From Acetobacterium tundrae (GTDB taxonomy: Bacteria; Bacillota; Clostridia; Eubacteriales; Eubacteriaceae), in contig NZ_RXYB01000016.1 of assembly GCF_008086615.1 (NCBI RefSeq), positions 1 through 64,000 on the forward strand: a DNA stretch of 64,000 nt, written 5' to 3'. The notes under the pieces are model-generated. The model ran no database searches. It was not told the origin of the DNA and was given only the letters and a program-made list of their open reading frames with translations. The position numbers were made by a program, and so were the translations under genes. Shown here piece by piece: positions 56,384 to 64,000 of the stretch. Numbering within the stretch: position 1 is the first letter of the stretch; each line of letters opens with the position of its first letter.

Positions 56384-56986
56384 ATGCTTATTTGCGTAAC
56401 TAATCGAAAATTGTGTAATGATGATTTTCTAAGCCGAATCAATCAAATTGCAATCGGAAAACCGCAGGCGATTGTGTTAAGAGAAAAAGACCTGGATTTG
56501 GCAGGATATGAAAAATTGGCGAATGCAATAAATGAAATTTGTATGAGGCATCAGGTAACCATGATTATCAATCAGAACATTGAAGTGGCTGTCAAAATGA
56601 AGTATGAGAACATTCAGTTATCGATGGATAATTTAAGGAAAAACAAAAAAAAGCTTAAAGAATTTAAAAATATCGGGGCTTCAATTCACACAGTGAATGA
56701 GGCACAAGAAGCTGAAAAAATAGGTGCTACTTATTTAGTGGCAGGGCATATTTTTCCTACGGCTTGTAAAGAAGGCGTTCCGCCAAGGGGTCTTTCTTTT
56801 TTACAAGCGGTTTGTGATACGGTTGAAATACCCGTTTTTGCCATTGGTGGGATTACAAAAGATAAACTTGAAAGGGTTTTAAAGACCGGGGCAGAGGGCG
56901 TGTGCATCATGAGCGAAGCGATGATTTGTTTGAAGCCGGAGGCCCTTGCCGGTGACTATAGAATTAAAAAAAGCAACACATATTGA
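56384..56986 (+). CDS. thiE: Thiamine-phosphate synthase ThiE
   Basis: A 200-residue TIM-barrel protein that joins HMP-PP and thiazole phosphate to thiamine phosphate. 'LREKDLDLAGYEKLA' and 'VAGHIFPTACKEGVPPRGL' match the phosphate-binding parts of ThiE, and 'PVFAIGGITKDKLERVLKTGAEGVCIMSEAM' the second phosphate site. The usual 'QLR.K' start is 'IVLREKD'. It is a short clostridial form and TenI-like relatives cannot be wholly excluded, but the operon supports ThiE. The stop overlaps the -35 of the ribD promoter. Confidence 0.88.
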   Translation: MLICVTNRKLCNDDFLSRINQIAIGKPQAIVLREKDLDLAGYEKLANAINEICMRHQVTMIINQNIEVAVKMKYENIQLSMDNLRKNKKKLKEFKNIGASIHTVNEAQEAEKIGATYLVAGHIFPTACKEGVPPRGLSFLQAVCDTVEIPVFAIGGITKDKLERVLKTGAEGVCIMSEAMICLKPEALAGDYRIKKSNTY

Positions 56987-57011
56987 CAACCAGGTAGTTA
57001 GGTGTTAAAAT
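56983..57011 (+). promoter_or_regulatory. Promoter of the riboflavin operon
   Basis: TTGACA (56983-56988), 17 nt, TAAAAT (57006-57011). The -35 contains the thiE stop codon. Transcription would begin just before the FMN riboswitch. Confidence 0.8.
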
Positions 57012-57031
57012 CAAAAGCAATTAAATAGTTT

Positions 57032-57140
57032 GTCTTCAGGGCAGGGATTGTTTCCCTACCGGTGGTATAGCCCACGAGCCGCAAGGTATGATTCGGTGTA
57101 ATTCCGAAGCCGACAGTTAAAGTCTGGATGAAAGAAGATG
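57032..57140 (+). promoter_or_regulatory. FMN riboswitch (RFN element)
   Basis: Contains the well-conserved RFN blocks in order: CTTCAGGGCAGGG, CCCTACCGGTGG, AGCCCACGAGC, GATTCGGTGTAATTCCGAAG, CCGACAGT, and GGATGAAAGAAG. It binds FMN and lowers expression of the riboflavin genes that follow. The 3' end of the aptamer overlaps the first terminator hairpin, as expected for an attenuator. Confidence 0.97.
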
Positions 57141-57179
57141 ATAAAGTGTTTGCATGTTTATGCTTATCTTTGTTTTTTT
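57131..57179 (+). terminator. First terminator of the FMN riboswitch
   Basis: AAGATGATAA pairs with TTATCTT around an inner GCAT-GTTT-ATGC hairpin, followed by GTTTTTTT. It shares the last bases of the aptamer. Confidence 0.7.
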
Positions 57180-57212
57180 AGCTCTGAAATGTTTATCATT
57201 TCAGAGCTTTTT
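57180..57212 (+). terminator. Second terminator in the ribD leader
   Basis: Perfect 12-bp stem AGCTCTGAAATG / CATTTCAGAGCT with a 5-nt loop and a T run. It directly follows the first. Confidence 0.85.
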
Positions 57213-57260
57213 GTATCGCAAAGGGGAGTTCTAAATGGCATTAAACAGACTTTTTATCAG

Positions 57261-57295
57261 ATGCCTTGAATATTCTTATTCAAGGTGTTTTTTTA
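57261..57295 (+). terminator. Third terminator in the ribD leader
   Basis: CCTTGAATA and TATTCAAGG form a stem followed by GTTTTTTT, 23 nt before the ribD start. A short ORF with a strong AGGGGAG site starts between the second and third hairpins (ATG 57235). Confidence 0.75.
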
Positions 57296-57317
57296 TTTAT
57301 TTGAGAGGAGGGATTAA

Positions 57318-58406
57318 GTGGAAAATCATCAAAAATATATGCAGATGGCGATTATACTGGCAAAAAAAGGACGAGGTCTAGTAAATCCTAATCCCCTGGT
57401 GGGAGCGGTTATTGTTAAGGACGACCTTATTATCGGACGTGGTTATCATCAAAAATATGGGGAACTCCACGCTGAAAGAAACGCCCTGGCATCCTGTACC
57501 CAGTCCCCTGAAGGCGCAACCCTCTATGTGAATCTGGAGCCCTGTTGTCATACGGGAAAAACACCGCCATGCACAGAGGCCATTATTCAAAGCAAAATTG
57601 CCAGGGTGGTGGTTGGAGCAATGGATCCCAATCCGCGGGTCGGGGGAAAGGGAATTGAGATTTTAAGAAAAAACGGGATTACCGTGATTACAGATGTTTT
57701 AGAAGAAGAATGCCGGGAGCTCAATGAAGTGTTTTTTCACTATATTCAAAACGGGACGCCTTATGTTGTCATGAAATATGCCATGACTCTGGATGGTAAA
57801 ATTGCCACCTATTCCGGGAAATCCCAGTGGATTACCGGCGAGCTGGCCAGAGCGCAGGTACATCAGTTGAGAAACGAATACAAAGGCATCATGATCGGGG
57901 TCAACACGGTTATAAAAGACGATCCCCTGCTGACCTGTCGGATTGAAGAAGGGAGAAATCCCAGTCGTATTATTTGTGATACCCATTTAAGAACGCCGAT
58001 AACGGCAAAAATAGTTGAAAGTGCTTCTGAAATTCCCACCTATATTGGCACCTGTTCCAGAGATGAAAAAAAGATGGACCAGTTTAGAAAAAAAGGTTGC
58101 CGGCTATTGCCGGTTCCCCAAAAAAATGAACATTTGAATCTAAATGATCTTATCCATCAACTCGGTCAGAAAAAAATAGATGGGATTCTGCTTGAAGGGG
58201 GCGGCACCTTGAATTACAGTGCCTTGAAAAGTGGCATTGTCGACAAGCTGCAGGTTTATATCGCCCCCAAAATATTTGGTGGAGCCACGGCGATCAGTCC
58301 TGTTGAAGGGCAGGGGATCGAAGATCCCAGTGAGGCTTTTCATTTTAAAGACCGAAAAATAAAAATTCTAGGCGATGATATTTGTCTCGAATACTACAAG
58401 AGGTGA
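57318..58406 (+). CDS. ribD: Riboflavin biosynthesis bifunctional deaminase/reductase RibD
   Basis: A 362-residue enzyme with an N-terminal cytidine-deaminase-like domain ('NPLVGAVIVKDD', 'GELHAERNAL', 'EPCCHTGKTPPCTEA': zinc ligands His, Cys, Cys) and a C-terminal DHFR-like reductase ('MTLDGKIATYSGKSQWITG', 'ILLEGGGTLNYSAL'). It carries out the two steps from the pyrimidine to the ribitylamino form. The start is GTG at 57318 with GAGGAGGG. Confidence 0.96.
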   Translation: MENHQKYMQMAIILAKKGRGLVNPNPLVGAVIVKDDLIIGRGYHQKYGELHAERNALASCTQSPEGATLYVNLEPCCHTGKTPPCTEAIIQSKIARVVVGAMDPNPRVGGKGIEILRKNGITVITDVLEEECRELNEVFFHYIQNGTPYVVMKYAMTLDGKIATYSGKSQWITGELARAQVHQLRNEYKGIMIGVNTVIKDDPLLTCRIEEGRNPSRIICDTHLRTPITAKIVESASEIPTYIGTCSRDEKKMDQFRKKGCRLLPVPQKNEHLNLNDLIHQLGQKKIDGILLEGGGTLNYSALKSGIVDKLQVYIAPKIFGGATAISPVEGQGIEDPSEAFHFKDRKIKILGDDICLEYYKR

Positions 58407-58410
58407 TGAT

Positions 58411-59079
58411 ATGTTTACCGGAATTATTGAAGAAGTGGGGAAAATAATAACCGTTACCAAAGGACCGCGTTCTTCCCAATTATGGATTCAGGGAGAGGTG
58501 ATCATGGATGATTTGAAGCTGGGAGACAGCGTCGCGGTTAATGGCGTATGTTTAACCGTGTCCTTAATGAAGAGCAATCAGTGGATGGCTGACGTGATGA
58601 GTGAAACCCTGAAAAGAAGCGATCTGGGGGAATTGAAGCCGGGAAGTCCGGTCAATTTAGAACGCGCCATGCCGACGAATGGACGGTTTGGAGGGCATCT
58701 GGTATCCGGCCATATTGATGGAACGGGGCAGATTATTCAGATAAGAAAAGATGATAATGCGATCCTCTTTGAGATTAGCACCTCTGAAAAAATATGTCAT
58801 TACATCATTGAAAAAGGATCCATTGCCATCGACGGAATCAGTTTGACGGTGACGACGGTAAATAATGAAGCTTTTCAGGTTTCCATTATTCCCCATACGG
58901 TCAAACACACGATTTTGGGTTTAAAGAAAAAAGGAGATCCGGTCAATTTGGAAAATGATCTGGTTGGAAAATATATAGAAAATTTCTTAATAACGGGTTC
59001 TTTGGAAAATACCAACGCAAATGATGAGAAAAAATCCCGTAAACTGACCATGGATTTTCTGACAAGATCAGGATTTTAA
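58411..59079 (+). CDS. ribE: Riboflavin synthase alpha subunit
   Basis: A 222-residue enzyme with two lumazine-binding barrels: '[12 protein letters not shown]' at the start, '[12 protein letters not shown]', '[17 protein letters not shown]', and '[14 protein letters not shown]' in the second half. It dismutates two lumazines to riboflavin. It starts 4 nt after ribD with a GAGGTGATG site. The short C-terminal tail is basic. Confidence 0.96.
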   Translation: MFTGIIEEVGKIITVTKGPRSSQLWIQGEVIMDDLKLGDSVAVNGVCLTVSLMKSNQWMADVMSETLKRSDLGELKPGSPVNLERAMPTNGRFGGHLVSGHIDGTGQIIQIRKDDNAILFEISTSEKICHYIIEKGSIAIDGISLTVTTVNNEAFQVSIIPHTVKHTILGLKKKGDPVNLENDLVGKYIENFLITGSLENTNANDEKKSRKLTMDFLTRSGF

Positions 59080-59113
59080 TAAACTTAAATCAATATCAAA
59101 AGAGAGGGTAAAA

Positions 59114-60316
59114 ATGTTTAAATTTAATACCATTGAAGAAGCATTGGAAGATTTGAGAAACGGCAAAATAGTCGTTGTAACAGACGATCCCGACAGGGAA
59201 AATGAAGGGGACTTTATCTGCGCCGCAGAATTTGCAACCACTGAAAATGTGAATTTTATGGCAGTTCATGGAAAGGGACTGATCTGTATGCCGATGGGTG
59301 AAAAATTAATTAAAAATTTAAGTATTCCCCAAATGGTGGTTGAGAATACCGATAACCATGGCACGGCTTTTACCGTATCCATTGACCATATTGATACAAC
59401 GACCGGTATTTCAGCGGCAGAACGTTCAGTAACGGCGATTAAATGTGTTGCAGATGATGTAAAACCGGAAGACTTCCGCAGACCCGGGCATATGTTTCCC
59501 TTGCTGGCAAAAAAAAATGGCGTATTGGAACGCAACGGACATACTGAAGCAACGGTTGATCTCATGAAATTGGCAGGGTTAAAAGAATGCGGTTTATGCT
59601 GTGAGATCATGAGGGCAGACGGAACGATGATGCGAACGCCAGAGCTTATTGATTTGGCGGAAACCCATCAATTGAAATTCGTTACCATTAAAGATCTGCA
59701 GAATTATCGAAAACAGCATGAAAAGCTGGTTGAGCAGGTGACGGATACAAAAATGCCGACAAAATATGGAAACTTTATTGCTTACGGATATATCAATAAG
59801 CTAAATGGCGAACATCACGTGGCACTTGTTAAAGGGGATGTCGCCGACGGAAAGCCGGTCTTATGCCGGGTACATTCAGAATGTTTAACCGGAGACGCAT
59901 TTTGTTCGATTCGATGTGATTGTGGCGAACAATTTGCGGCAGCGATGAATGCCATTGAAAAAGAAGGCCGAGGCGTATTATTATATATGCGTCAGGAAGG
60001 TCGCGGGATTGGCTTGATTAATAAGCTTAAAGCGTATCATTTACAGGATTTGGGAATGGATACGGTTGAAGCCAATATAGCACTGGGTTTTCCTGAAGAT
60101 ATGCGGGAATATTATATTGGAGCACAGATTTTAAGAGATCTGGGGGTTAAAAAGTTAAGACTTTTAACCAATAATCCTAAAAAAATTGAAGGAATGTCAG
60201 ACTACGGTCTTGAAATGATTGAGCGTATCTCCATACAAATGGATGCTTCAGCGCAGGATATATTTTATTTAAAAACGAAACAAGAAAAAATGGGTCATAT
60301 CTTAAATTATAAATAA
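59114..60316 (+). CDS. ribBA: Bifunctional DHBP synthase / GTP cyclohydrolase II
   Basis: A 400-residue fusion. Residues about 1-200 are RibB ('[20 protein letters not shown]', '[10 protein letters not shown]', '[12 protein letters not shown]'), making the four-carbon unit; residues about 205-400 are RibA ('[15 protein letters not shown]' zinc site, '[20 protein letters not shown]'), opening GTP. The two precursors of lumazine are thus made by one protein. Catalytic residues of both parts appear intact. Confidence 0.97.
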   Translation: MFKFNTIEEALEDLRNGKIVVVTDDPDRENEGDFICAAEFATTENVNFMAVHGKGLICMPMGEKLIKNLSIPQMVVENTDNHGTAFTVSIDHIDTTTGISAAERSVTAIKCVADDVKPEDFRRPGHMFPLLAKKNGVLERNGHTEATVDLMKLAGLKECGLCCEIMRADGTMMRTPELIDLAETHQLKFVTIKDLQNYRKQHEKLVEQVTDTKMPTKYGNFIAYGYINKLNGEHHVALVKGDVADGKPVLCRVHSECLTGDAFCSIRCDCGEQFAAAMNAIEKEGRGVLLYMRQEGRGIGLINKLKAYHLQDLGMDTVEANIALGFPEDMREYYIGAQILRDLGVKKLRLLTNNPKKIEGMSDYGLEMIERISIQMDASAQDIFYLKTKQEKMGHILNYK

Positions 60317-60330
60317 AGAAGGAGATCAAA

Positions 60331-60798
60331 ATGAAAATTTATGAAGGAAAAGTAGTAGCAAAGGGAATTAAAGTGGGAATTGTAGCGGCACGGTTTAATG
60401 AGTTTATCGTATCAAAACTCGTAGCTGGTGCGGTTGATGGATTAAAACGTCACGATGTCAGAGATGAAGACATCGATGTTGCCTGGGTGCCGGGATGTTT
60501 CGAGATTCCCCTCATTGCTTCTAAAATGGCGAAAATGGAAAAATACGATGCGATTATCTGTTTGGGTGCAGTGATTCGAGGATCCACAAGCCATTACGAC
60601 TATGTGTGCAGCGAAGTATCAAAGGGGGTAGCGCATGTCGGACTTCAATCAGAAATACCGGTAATCTTTGGCGTTATCACCACTGAAAATATCGAGCAGG
60701 CCATTGAACGCGCCGGAACGAAGGCCGGTAATAAAGGCTATGATGCCGCTTTATCGGCCATTGAAATGGTAAATTTGATTAACGAAATATCGCTATGA
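60331..60798 (+). CDS. ribH: 6,7-dimethyl-8-ribityllumazine synthase
   Basis: A 155-residue lumazine synthase: '[20 protein letters not shown]', '[18 protein letters not shown]', '[20 protein letters not shown]' and '[27 protein letters not shown]'. It forms lumazine from the RibB and RibD products. Last gene of ribD-ribE-ribBA-ribH, followed by a terminator. Confidence 0.97.
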   Translation: MKIYEGKVVAKGIKVGIVAARFNEFIVSKLVAGAVDGLKRHDVRDEDIDVAWVPGCFEIPLIASKMAKMEKYDAIICLGAVIRGSTSHYDYVCSEVSKGVAHVGLQSEIPVIFGVITTENIEQAIERAGTKAGNKGYDAALSAIEMVNLINEISL

Positions 60799-60819
60799 CC
60801 GTTTGATAAATGGGTAAAT

Positions 60820-60858
60820 AAAAGCCTTCCCTAAAGATTAATTTTGGGAAGGCTTTTG
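60820..60858. terminator. Bidirectional terminator after ribH
   Basis: AAAAGCCTTCCCTAAA and TTTGGGAAGGCTTTT arms (one mismatch) with a 7-nt loop. It serves ribH and the converging DUF975 gene. Confidence 0.9.
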
Positions 60859-60883
60859 TTGTGCATCAATTATTTATTTAGAA

Positions 60884-61498
60884 TTAAGCTAATTCAATGG
60901 AAGTAACGGTACCATTATTCAAAGCGTTGTTTTTCAGTTCTTCATAAAGACCTGCTAGACTAACAAAGTAATAAGGGTTGGAATAAAAAATGCCAACAAT
61001 ACCGGCAGTAATTAAGCTAAGTAAAAACCAGCCAATAAAGCTTAAATACATGACAAATATTTCGCCTTTATGACCCTGAGTTATCCGCATTGATAGTTTA
61101 AGGGCGTCAGTGGCAGTAACATTGGGACAATCTGCTAAAATATAGGGGGTAAGACTGTAAGCGATGCCTTTAATAATACCGGGAACAATCAATAATAACG
61201 TCCATAGATAAGTAAATAAATACATCCAGAGCATGCCGCCGAGTTTTCGTCCGTAATTGCTAAAACCGGCAGTAAACATAGTTTCAATACCGGGGGTTTC
61301 ACCTCTGTAAAGACAGAGTGTAAAGTATTGAAGACCAACCATAATGGGGGGGACTAAAAAAATGGCTCCAAGTCCAAAGGTAACGCCAGAAGCGGCACCG
61401 ACAATGAGCATGGCCAGTATGACTGCGCCAACAGAAACCCAATAATTATTAGAAAAATGCTGTTTCGAAGTGGATTTGATTTCTTGTCTTGTTTTCAT
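60884..61498 (-). CDS. DUF975-family membrane protein
   Basis: A 204-residue protein with the DUF975 start 'REIKSTSK'-like (here RQEIKSTSKQHFSNNYW), four to five membrane helices, 'LFTYLWTLLLIVPGIIKGIAYSLTPYILAD' and 'DALKLSMRITQGHKGEIFVM'. This order (helix, P-G-I-x-K, A-L-x-x-S, G-x-K) defines the family, whose function is unknown. It has GGAG and ATG and stands alone on the minus strand. Confidence 0.88.
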   Translation of the reverse strand: MKTRQEIKSTSKQHFSNNYWVSVGAVILAMLIVGAASGVTFGLGAIFLVPPIMVGLQYFTLCLYRGETPGIETMFTAGFSNYGRKLGGMLWMYLFTYLWTLLLIVPGIIKGIAYSLTPYILADCPNVTATDALKLSMRITQGHKGEIFVMYLSFIGWFLLSLITAGIVGIFYSNPYYFVSLAGLYEELKNNALNNGTVTSIELA

Positions 61499-61586
61499 AA
61501 ATAGCTCCTTAATTTTTAAATTTTTATTGTATTCTTAAGATTATTTGTATATAATAGCACGATTTGTGAAAAAGAGAAAGGGAAAA

Positions 61587-61838
61587 ATGGTTAAAATGGA
61601 AAAACAATCAACTCAAATTGATGAAAAAATTGTTAAGGGGCGCTACCGGCACTTTAAAGGAAATGAATATGAAGTCATTTATGTTGGAAGACATAGTGAA
61701 ACACTTGAGACCATGGTAATTTATCGTCCGCTTTACGGTGAGGGCGGTATCTGGGTTCGTCCAGCTGCCATGTGGAATGAAGAAATAACACATAATGGAA
61801 AAACTCAAAAACGCTTTGAATATATTGGAAAGGCATAA
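61587..61838 (+). CDS. DUF1653-family protein
   Basis: An 83-residue protein with the DUF1653 pattern: 'KGRYRHFKGNEYEVIYVGRHSETLETMVIYRPLYG' and 'WVRPAAMWNEEI'. The family is small, cytoplasmic and of unknown function, often beside metabolic genes. The ATG at 61587 follows AAAGGG; an ATG nine nt later is also possible. Its stop is 10 nt before the M20 peptidase start, so the two are likely coupled. Confidence 0.85.
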   Translation: MVKMEKQSTQIDEKIVKGRYRHFKGNEYEVIYVGRHSETLETMVIYRPLYGEGGIWVRPAAMWNEEITHNGKTQKRFEYIGKA

Positions 61839-61848
61839 TCAAAAGAAA

Positions 61849-63114
61849 ATGGAATATTATTTAGACGAGAGAGATATGTTGCAGAATTTAAAAGGATTGT
61901 TGCAAATTAATTCAACCAATGCAGATGCCGGTCCGATCATACCGGAGGCGCCGCTTGGTACCGGGATCAACGATGCGATCAATTATATGCTTGATCTGGG
62001 AAGTCGTTTTGGTTTTAAGACAAAAAATTGTGACGGCTATTGCGGTTATATTGAAATGGGAGCAGGAGCAGAAATGGTGGGAATTCTAACCCATGTGGAT
62101 ACCGTTCCGGTGGGAGACGGCTGGTCAGTTCCGCCGTTTGATTTAACCATCGAAGGAGATAAGGCTTTTGGACGGGGTACCATTGATGACAAGGGTCCGA
62201 CGATGGTGGCACTTTATGCCATGAAGGCTCTTGCTGATAAGGGGACCCTACTTAATAAACGGGTTCGTTTAATCATTGGGGGAGATGAAGAGGGGGATGA
62301 ATGGCATTGTATGAATCGCTATAAAGCGACTGAAGAGCCACCTACGTATGCTTTTTCGCCAGATTCCGGGTTCCCCGCTATCTATGCGGAAAAAGGAATT
62401 TTGAGCATCAGTTTGGAAAAAGATTTAGATCCTTCCACGCCAGTTATGGGCTTTTTCAGCGGCAGTCAAATTAATACGGTTCCAGATTACGCCAAAGCGG
62501 TTATTTCCGATAAAGTTTTTGAAAGCACTGGAAAACCAGCCCATGCTTCTCAGCCGCAAGAAGGGGTTAATGCCATGTTTATTTTAGCAGATGAGCTCAA
62601 AAATATGGGGCTGAATCATCCTTTTCTTGATCTGGTCGGGATGGCAACCCGGGAAGGTTTTAATATTGATTTTGAGGATGAAATTTCGGGAAAATTGACG
62701 TTGAATCCCTCGATTGCCAACGTTAACCGTGACAAGGCCGTATTGAAGTGCGATATTCGCTATCCAGTGACCATGACCGGTTCAGAAATCGGACAACAAA
62801 TTGCCAAGGCAGTGGAGCCGCTGGGATTTTCATTTACGATCAATCATGATTTGGCACCGTTGCATATGGATAAGGGAAGCTATTTAATTGACTCTCTTCA
62901 AAAAGTTTATGAAGAATATACTGGCGATACCACCGGGCCCAAAGTGATCGGCGGCGGAACCTATGCCCGAGCCTTCGACAATGCGGTCGCTTTTGGAGGC
63001 CGATTTCCTGAGGAACCCAATACCTGTCATCAAACAAATGAATTCTGGAGTATTGAAAGCATGCGAAAAAACTTTGATATAATGACTAAAGCATTGGAAA
63101 ATCTGGGGCGATAG
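61849..63114 (+). CDS. M20 family dipeptidase, PepV-like
   Basis: A 421-residue metallopeptidase. Metal and catalytic residues: His82 and Asp84 in 'LTHVDTVPVGDGW', Asp113 in 'GRGTIDDKGP', Glu147-Glu148 in 'GGDEEGDEW' and a C-terminal His in 'NTCHQTNEFW'. The lid/dimer insertion of PepV-type dipeptidases is present. I chose the ATG at 61849 because the neighbouring paralogue starts at the same point ('YHLDE' against 'YYLDE'); a longer frame begins at 61795 inside the DUF1653 gene. It hydrolyses dipeptides in the cytoplasm. Confidence 0.9.
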   Translation: MEYYLDERDMLQNLKGLLQINSTNADAGPIIPEAPLGTGINDAINYMLDLGSRFGFKTKNCDGYCGYIEMGAGAEMVGILTHVDTVPVGDGWSVPPFDLTIEGDKAFGRGTIDDKGPTMVALYAMKALADKGTLLNKRVRLIIGGDEEGDEWHCMNRYKATEEPPTYAFSPDSGFPAIYAEKGILSISLEKDLDPSTPVMGFFSGSQINTVPDYAKAVISDKVFESTGKPAHASQPQEGVNAMFILADELKNMGLNHPFLDLVGMATREGFNIDFEDEISGKLTLNPSIANVNRDKAVLKCDIRYPVTMTGSEIGQQIAKAVEPLGFSFTINHDLAPLHMDKGSYLIDSLQKVYEEYTGDTTGPKVIGGGTYARAFDNAVAFGGRFPEEPNTCHQTNEFWSIESMRKNFDIMTKALENLGR

Positions 63115-63165
63115 TGCGACGGATGTCTAATAAAATACGTAAATACGGAGAAAGGGAGGTAAAAA

Positions 63166-64000
63166 ATGACATATCATTTAGATGAAGAAGCTTTATTGGA
63201 TCGTTTAAAAGGATTATTGCAAATAAAAACGGTGAATGGCGATGCTGGTGTCGTTACTCCAGAGTCTCCACTGGGAACAGGCATTAATGATGCGATAAAC
63301 TATGTGCTTGATTTGGGAAACCGCTGGGGTTTTAAAACAAAAAATTGTGATGGATACTGCGGATATATTGAAATGGGGGCAGGAAAAGAAATGGTTGCAG
63401 TTATAACCCATTTGGATACTGTGGCAGTGGGGGACGACTGGACAGTACCCCCGTTTGATTTAACGATTGATGGAGATAAGGTATTTGGCCGGGGTGTCCT
63501 TGATGATAAGGGACCAGCCATGGTGTCTCTTTTCGCATTAAAAGCCCTTAAAGATGCCAATATTTCAATTAACAAACGCATTCGCCTAATTGTTGGAGGA
63601 GATGAAGAAGGGGGAGACTGGGCTTGCATGAACCGCTACAAAGCAACTGAAGAAGTGCCAAAGTATTCGTTTACCCCGGATTCCAGTTATCCCGTTATTT
63701 TTGCAGAAAAAGGAATTATGAATGTGATTTTCGAAAAAGAACTGGATGCTTCAACTCCAACACTGGAATTTGAGAGCGGAAAACAAATTAATTCGGTTCC
63801 AGATTACGCAAGGGCACACGTAGCGGGACAAAGCTACGAAAGCAGAGGAAAGTCGGCCCATGCATCTGAACCGGAAAAAGGTGAAAATGCGCTGATAAAA
63901 CTAGGGCAGGTCTTAAGAGCAACGGGACTAAAGCATCCGATTTTAGATTTGCTGGAAATTGCCACACCGGAAGGATTCGGAATCAACCTTTCAGATGCGG
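63166..64000 (+). CDS. M20 family dipeptidase, PepV-like, cut by window end
   Basis: Second copy of the preceding gene, in the same direction 51 nt later, behind GGGAGGT. The visible 278 residues match along the whole length ('KTKNCDGYCGYIEMGAG' is identical in both), with 'ITHLDTVAVGDDW', 'GRGVLDDKGP' and 'GGDEEGGDW' for the metal site. It differs at many positions, so it is an old duplication. The C-terminal part lies outside the window. Confidence 0.9.
   Translation, partial: MTYHLDEEALLDRLKGLLQIKTVNGDAGVVTPESPLGTGINDAINYVLDLGNRWGFKTKNCDGYCGYIEMGAGKEMVAVITHLDTVAVGDDWTVPPFDLTIDGDKVFGRGVLDDKGPAMVSLFALKALKDANISINKRIRLIVGGDEEGGDWACMNRYKATEEVPKYSFTPDSSYPVIFAEKGIMNVIFEKELDASTPTLEFESGKQINSVPDYARAHVAGQSYESRGKSAHASEPEKGENALIKLGQVLRATGLKHPILDLLEIATPEGFGINLSDA

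Overview
The window is a chromosomal replication-origin region of a low-GC, anaerobic Gram-positive bacterium of the class Clostridia. The mix of genes (rubredoxin, 2x[4Fe-4S] ferredoxin, RicT, SpoIIM-family and Jag/YidC genes, T-box control of metG, a thiS-type leader) fits an Acetobacterium/Eubacterium-like organism. The genus is inferred from protein flavour only. oriC lies at about 40.6-42.4 kb. To its left nearly every gene is on the minus strand and to its right nearly every gene is on the plus strand, so transcription runs away from the origin on both arms.

Left edge to 17.5 kb (minus strand): a truncated YhgE/Pip-type membrane protein with heptad repeats; a small redox group (thioredoxin, flavodoxin-like iron-sulfur flavoprotein, rubredoxin, ferredoxin); a compact block ricT-holB-DUF2007-tmk-Orn/Lys decarboxylase; a second thioredoxin (plus strand); metG with a methionine T-box leader; rsmI; a COG2509 FAD protein; and the operon yybS-gdpP-rplI-dnaB.

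17.7-27.4 kb: a complete Kdp potassium-uptake locus (kdpD-kdpE, then a 30-aa ORF, kdpF, kdpA, kdpB, two unrecognised ORFs, kdpC). It sits between rpsF-ssb-rpsR and yybS-gdpP-rplI-dnaB, which are commonly contiguous in Firmicutes. A degenerate second copy of the rpsR 3' end and its terminator lies on the yybS side, so both ends of the locus carry the same sequence. This reads as an insertion scar and is the most interesting structure in the window. A relic of inverted repeats lies upstream of kdpD.

27.4-40.5 kb: rpsF-ssb-rpsR; SpoIIM-family, DUF951, MscS, CvpA and an unknown membrane protein; parB-parA with a perfect parS site; rsmG-mnmG-mnmE-jag-yidC-yidD-rnpA-rpmH. 40.6-49.6 kb: the bipartite origin (DnaA-box clusters on both sides of dnaA, with a B. 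subtilis-like DnaA-trio unwinding site before dnaN), then dnaA, dnaN, yaaA, recF, gyrB, gyrA.

49.6-64 kb: an EIIA / ribulose-phosphate epimerase / EIIB trio without a visible EIIC; a HAD-IIA phosphatase; cysE; a coiled-coil ORF; thiS-thiF-thiG-thiH-thiE behind a terminator-embedded (HMP-PP type) leader; an FMN riboswitch followed by three successive terminator hairpins and ribD-ribE-ribBA-ribH; DUF975 and DUF1653 proteins; and two tandem M20 (PepV-like) dipeptidases, the second cut by the window end. I saw no tRNA, rRNA, CRISPR array, prophage or intact transposase.
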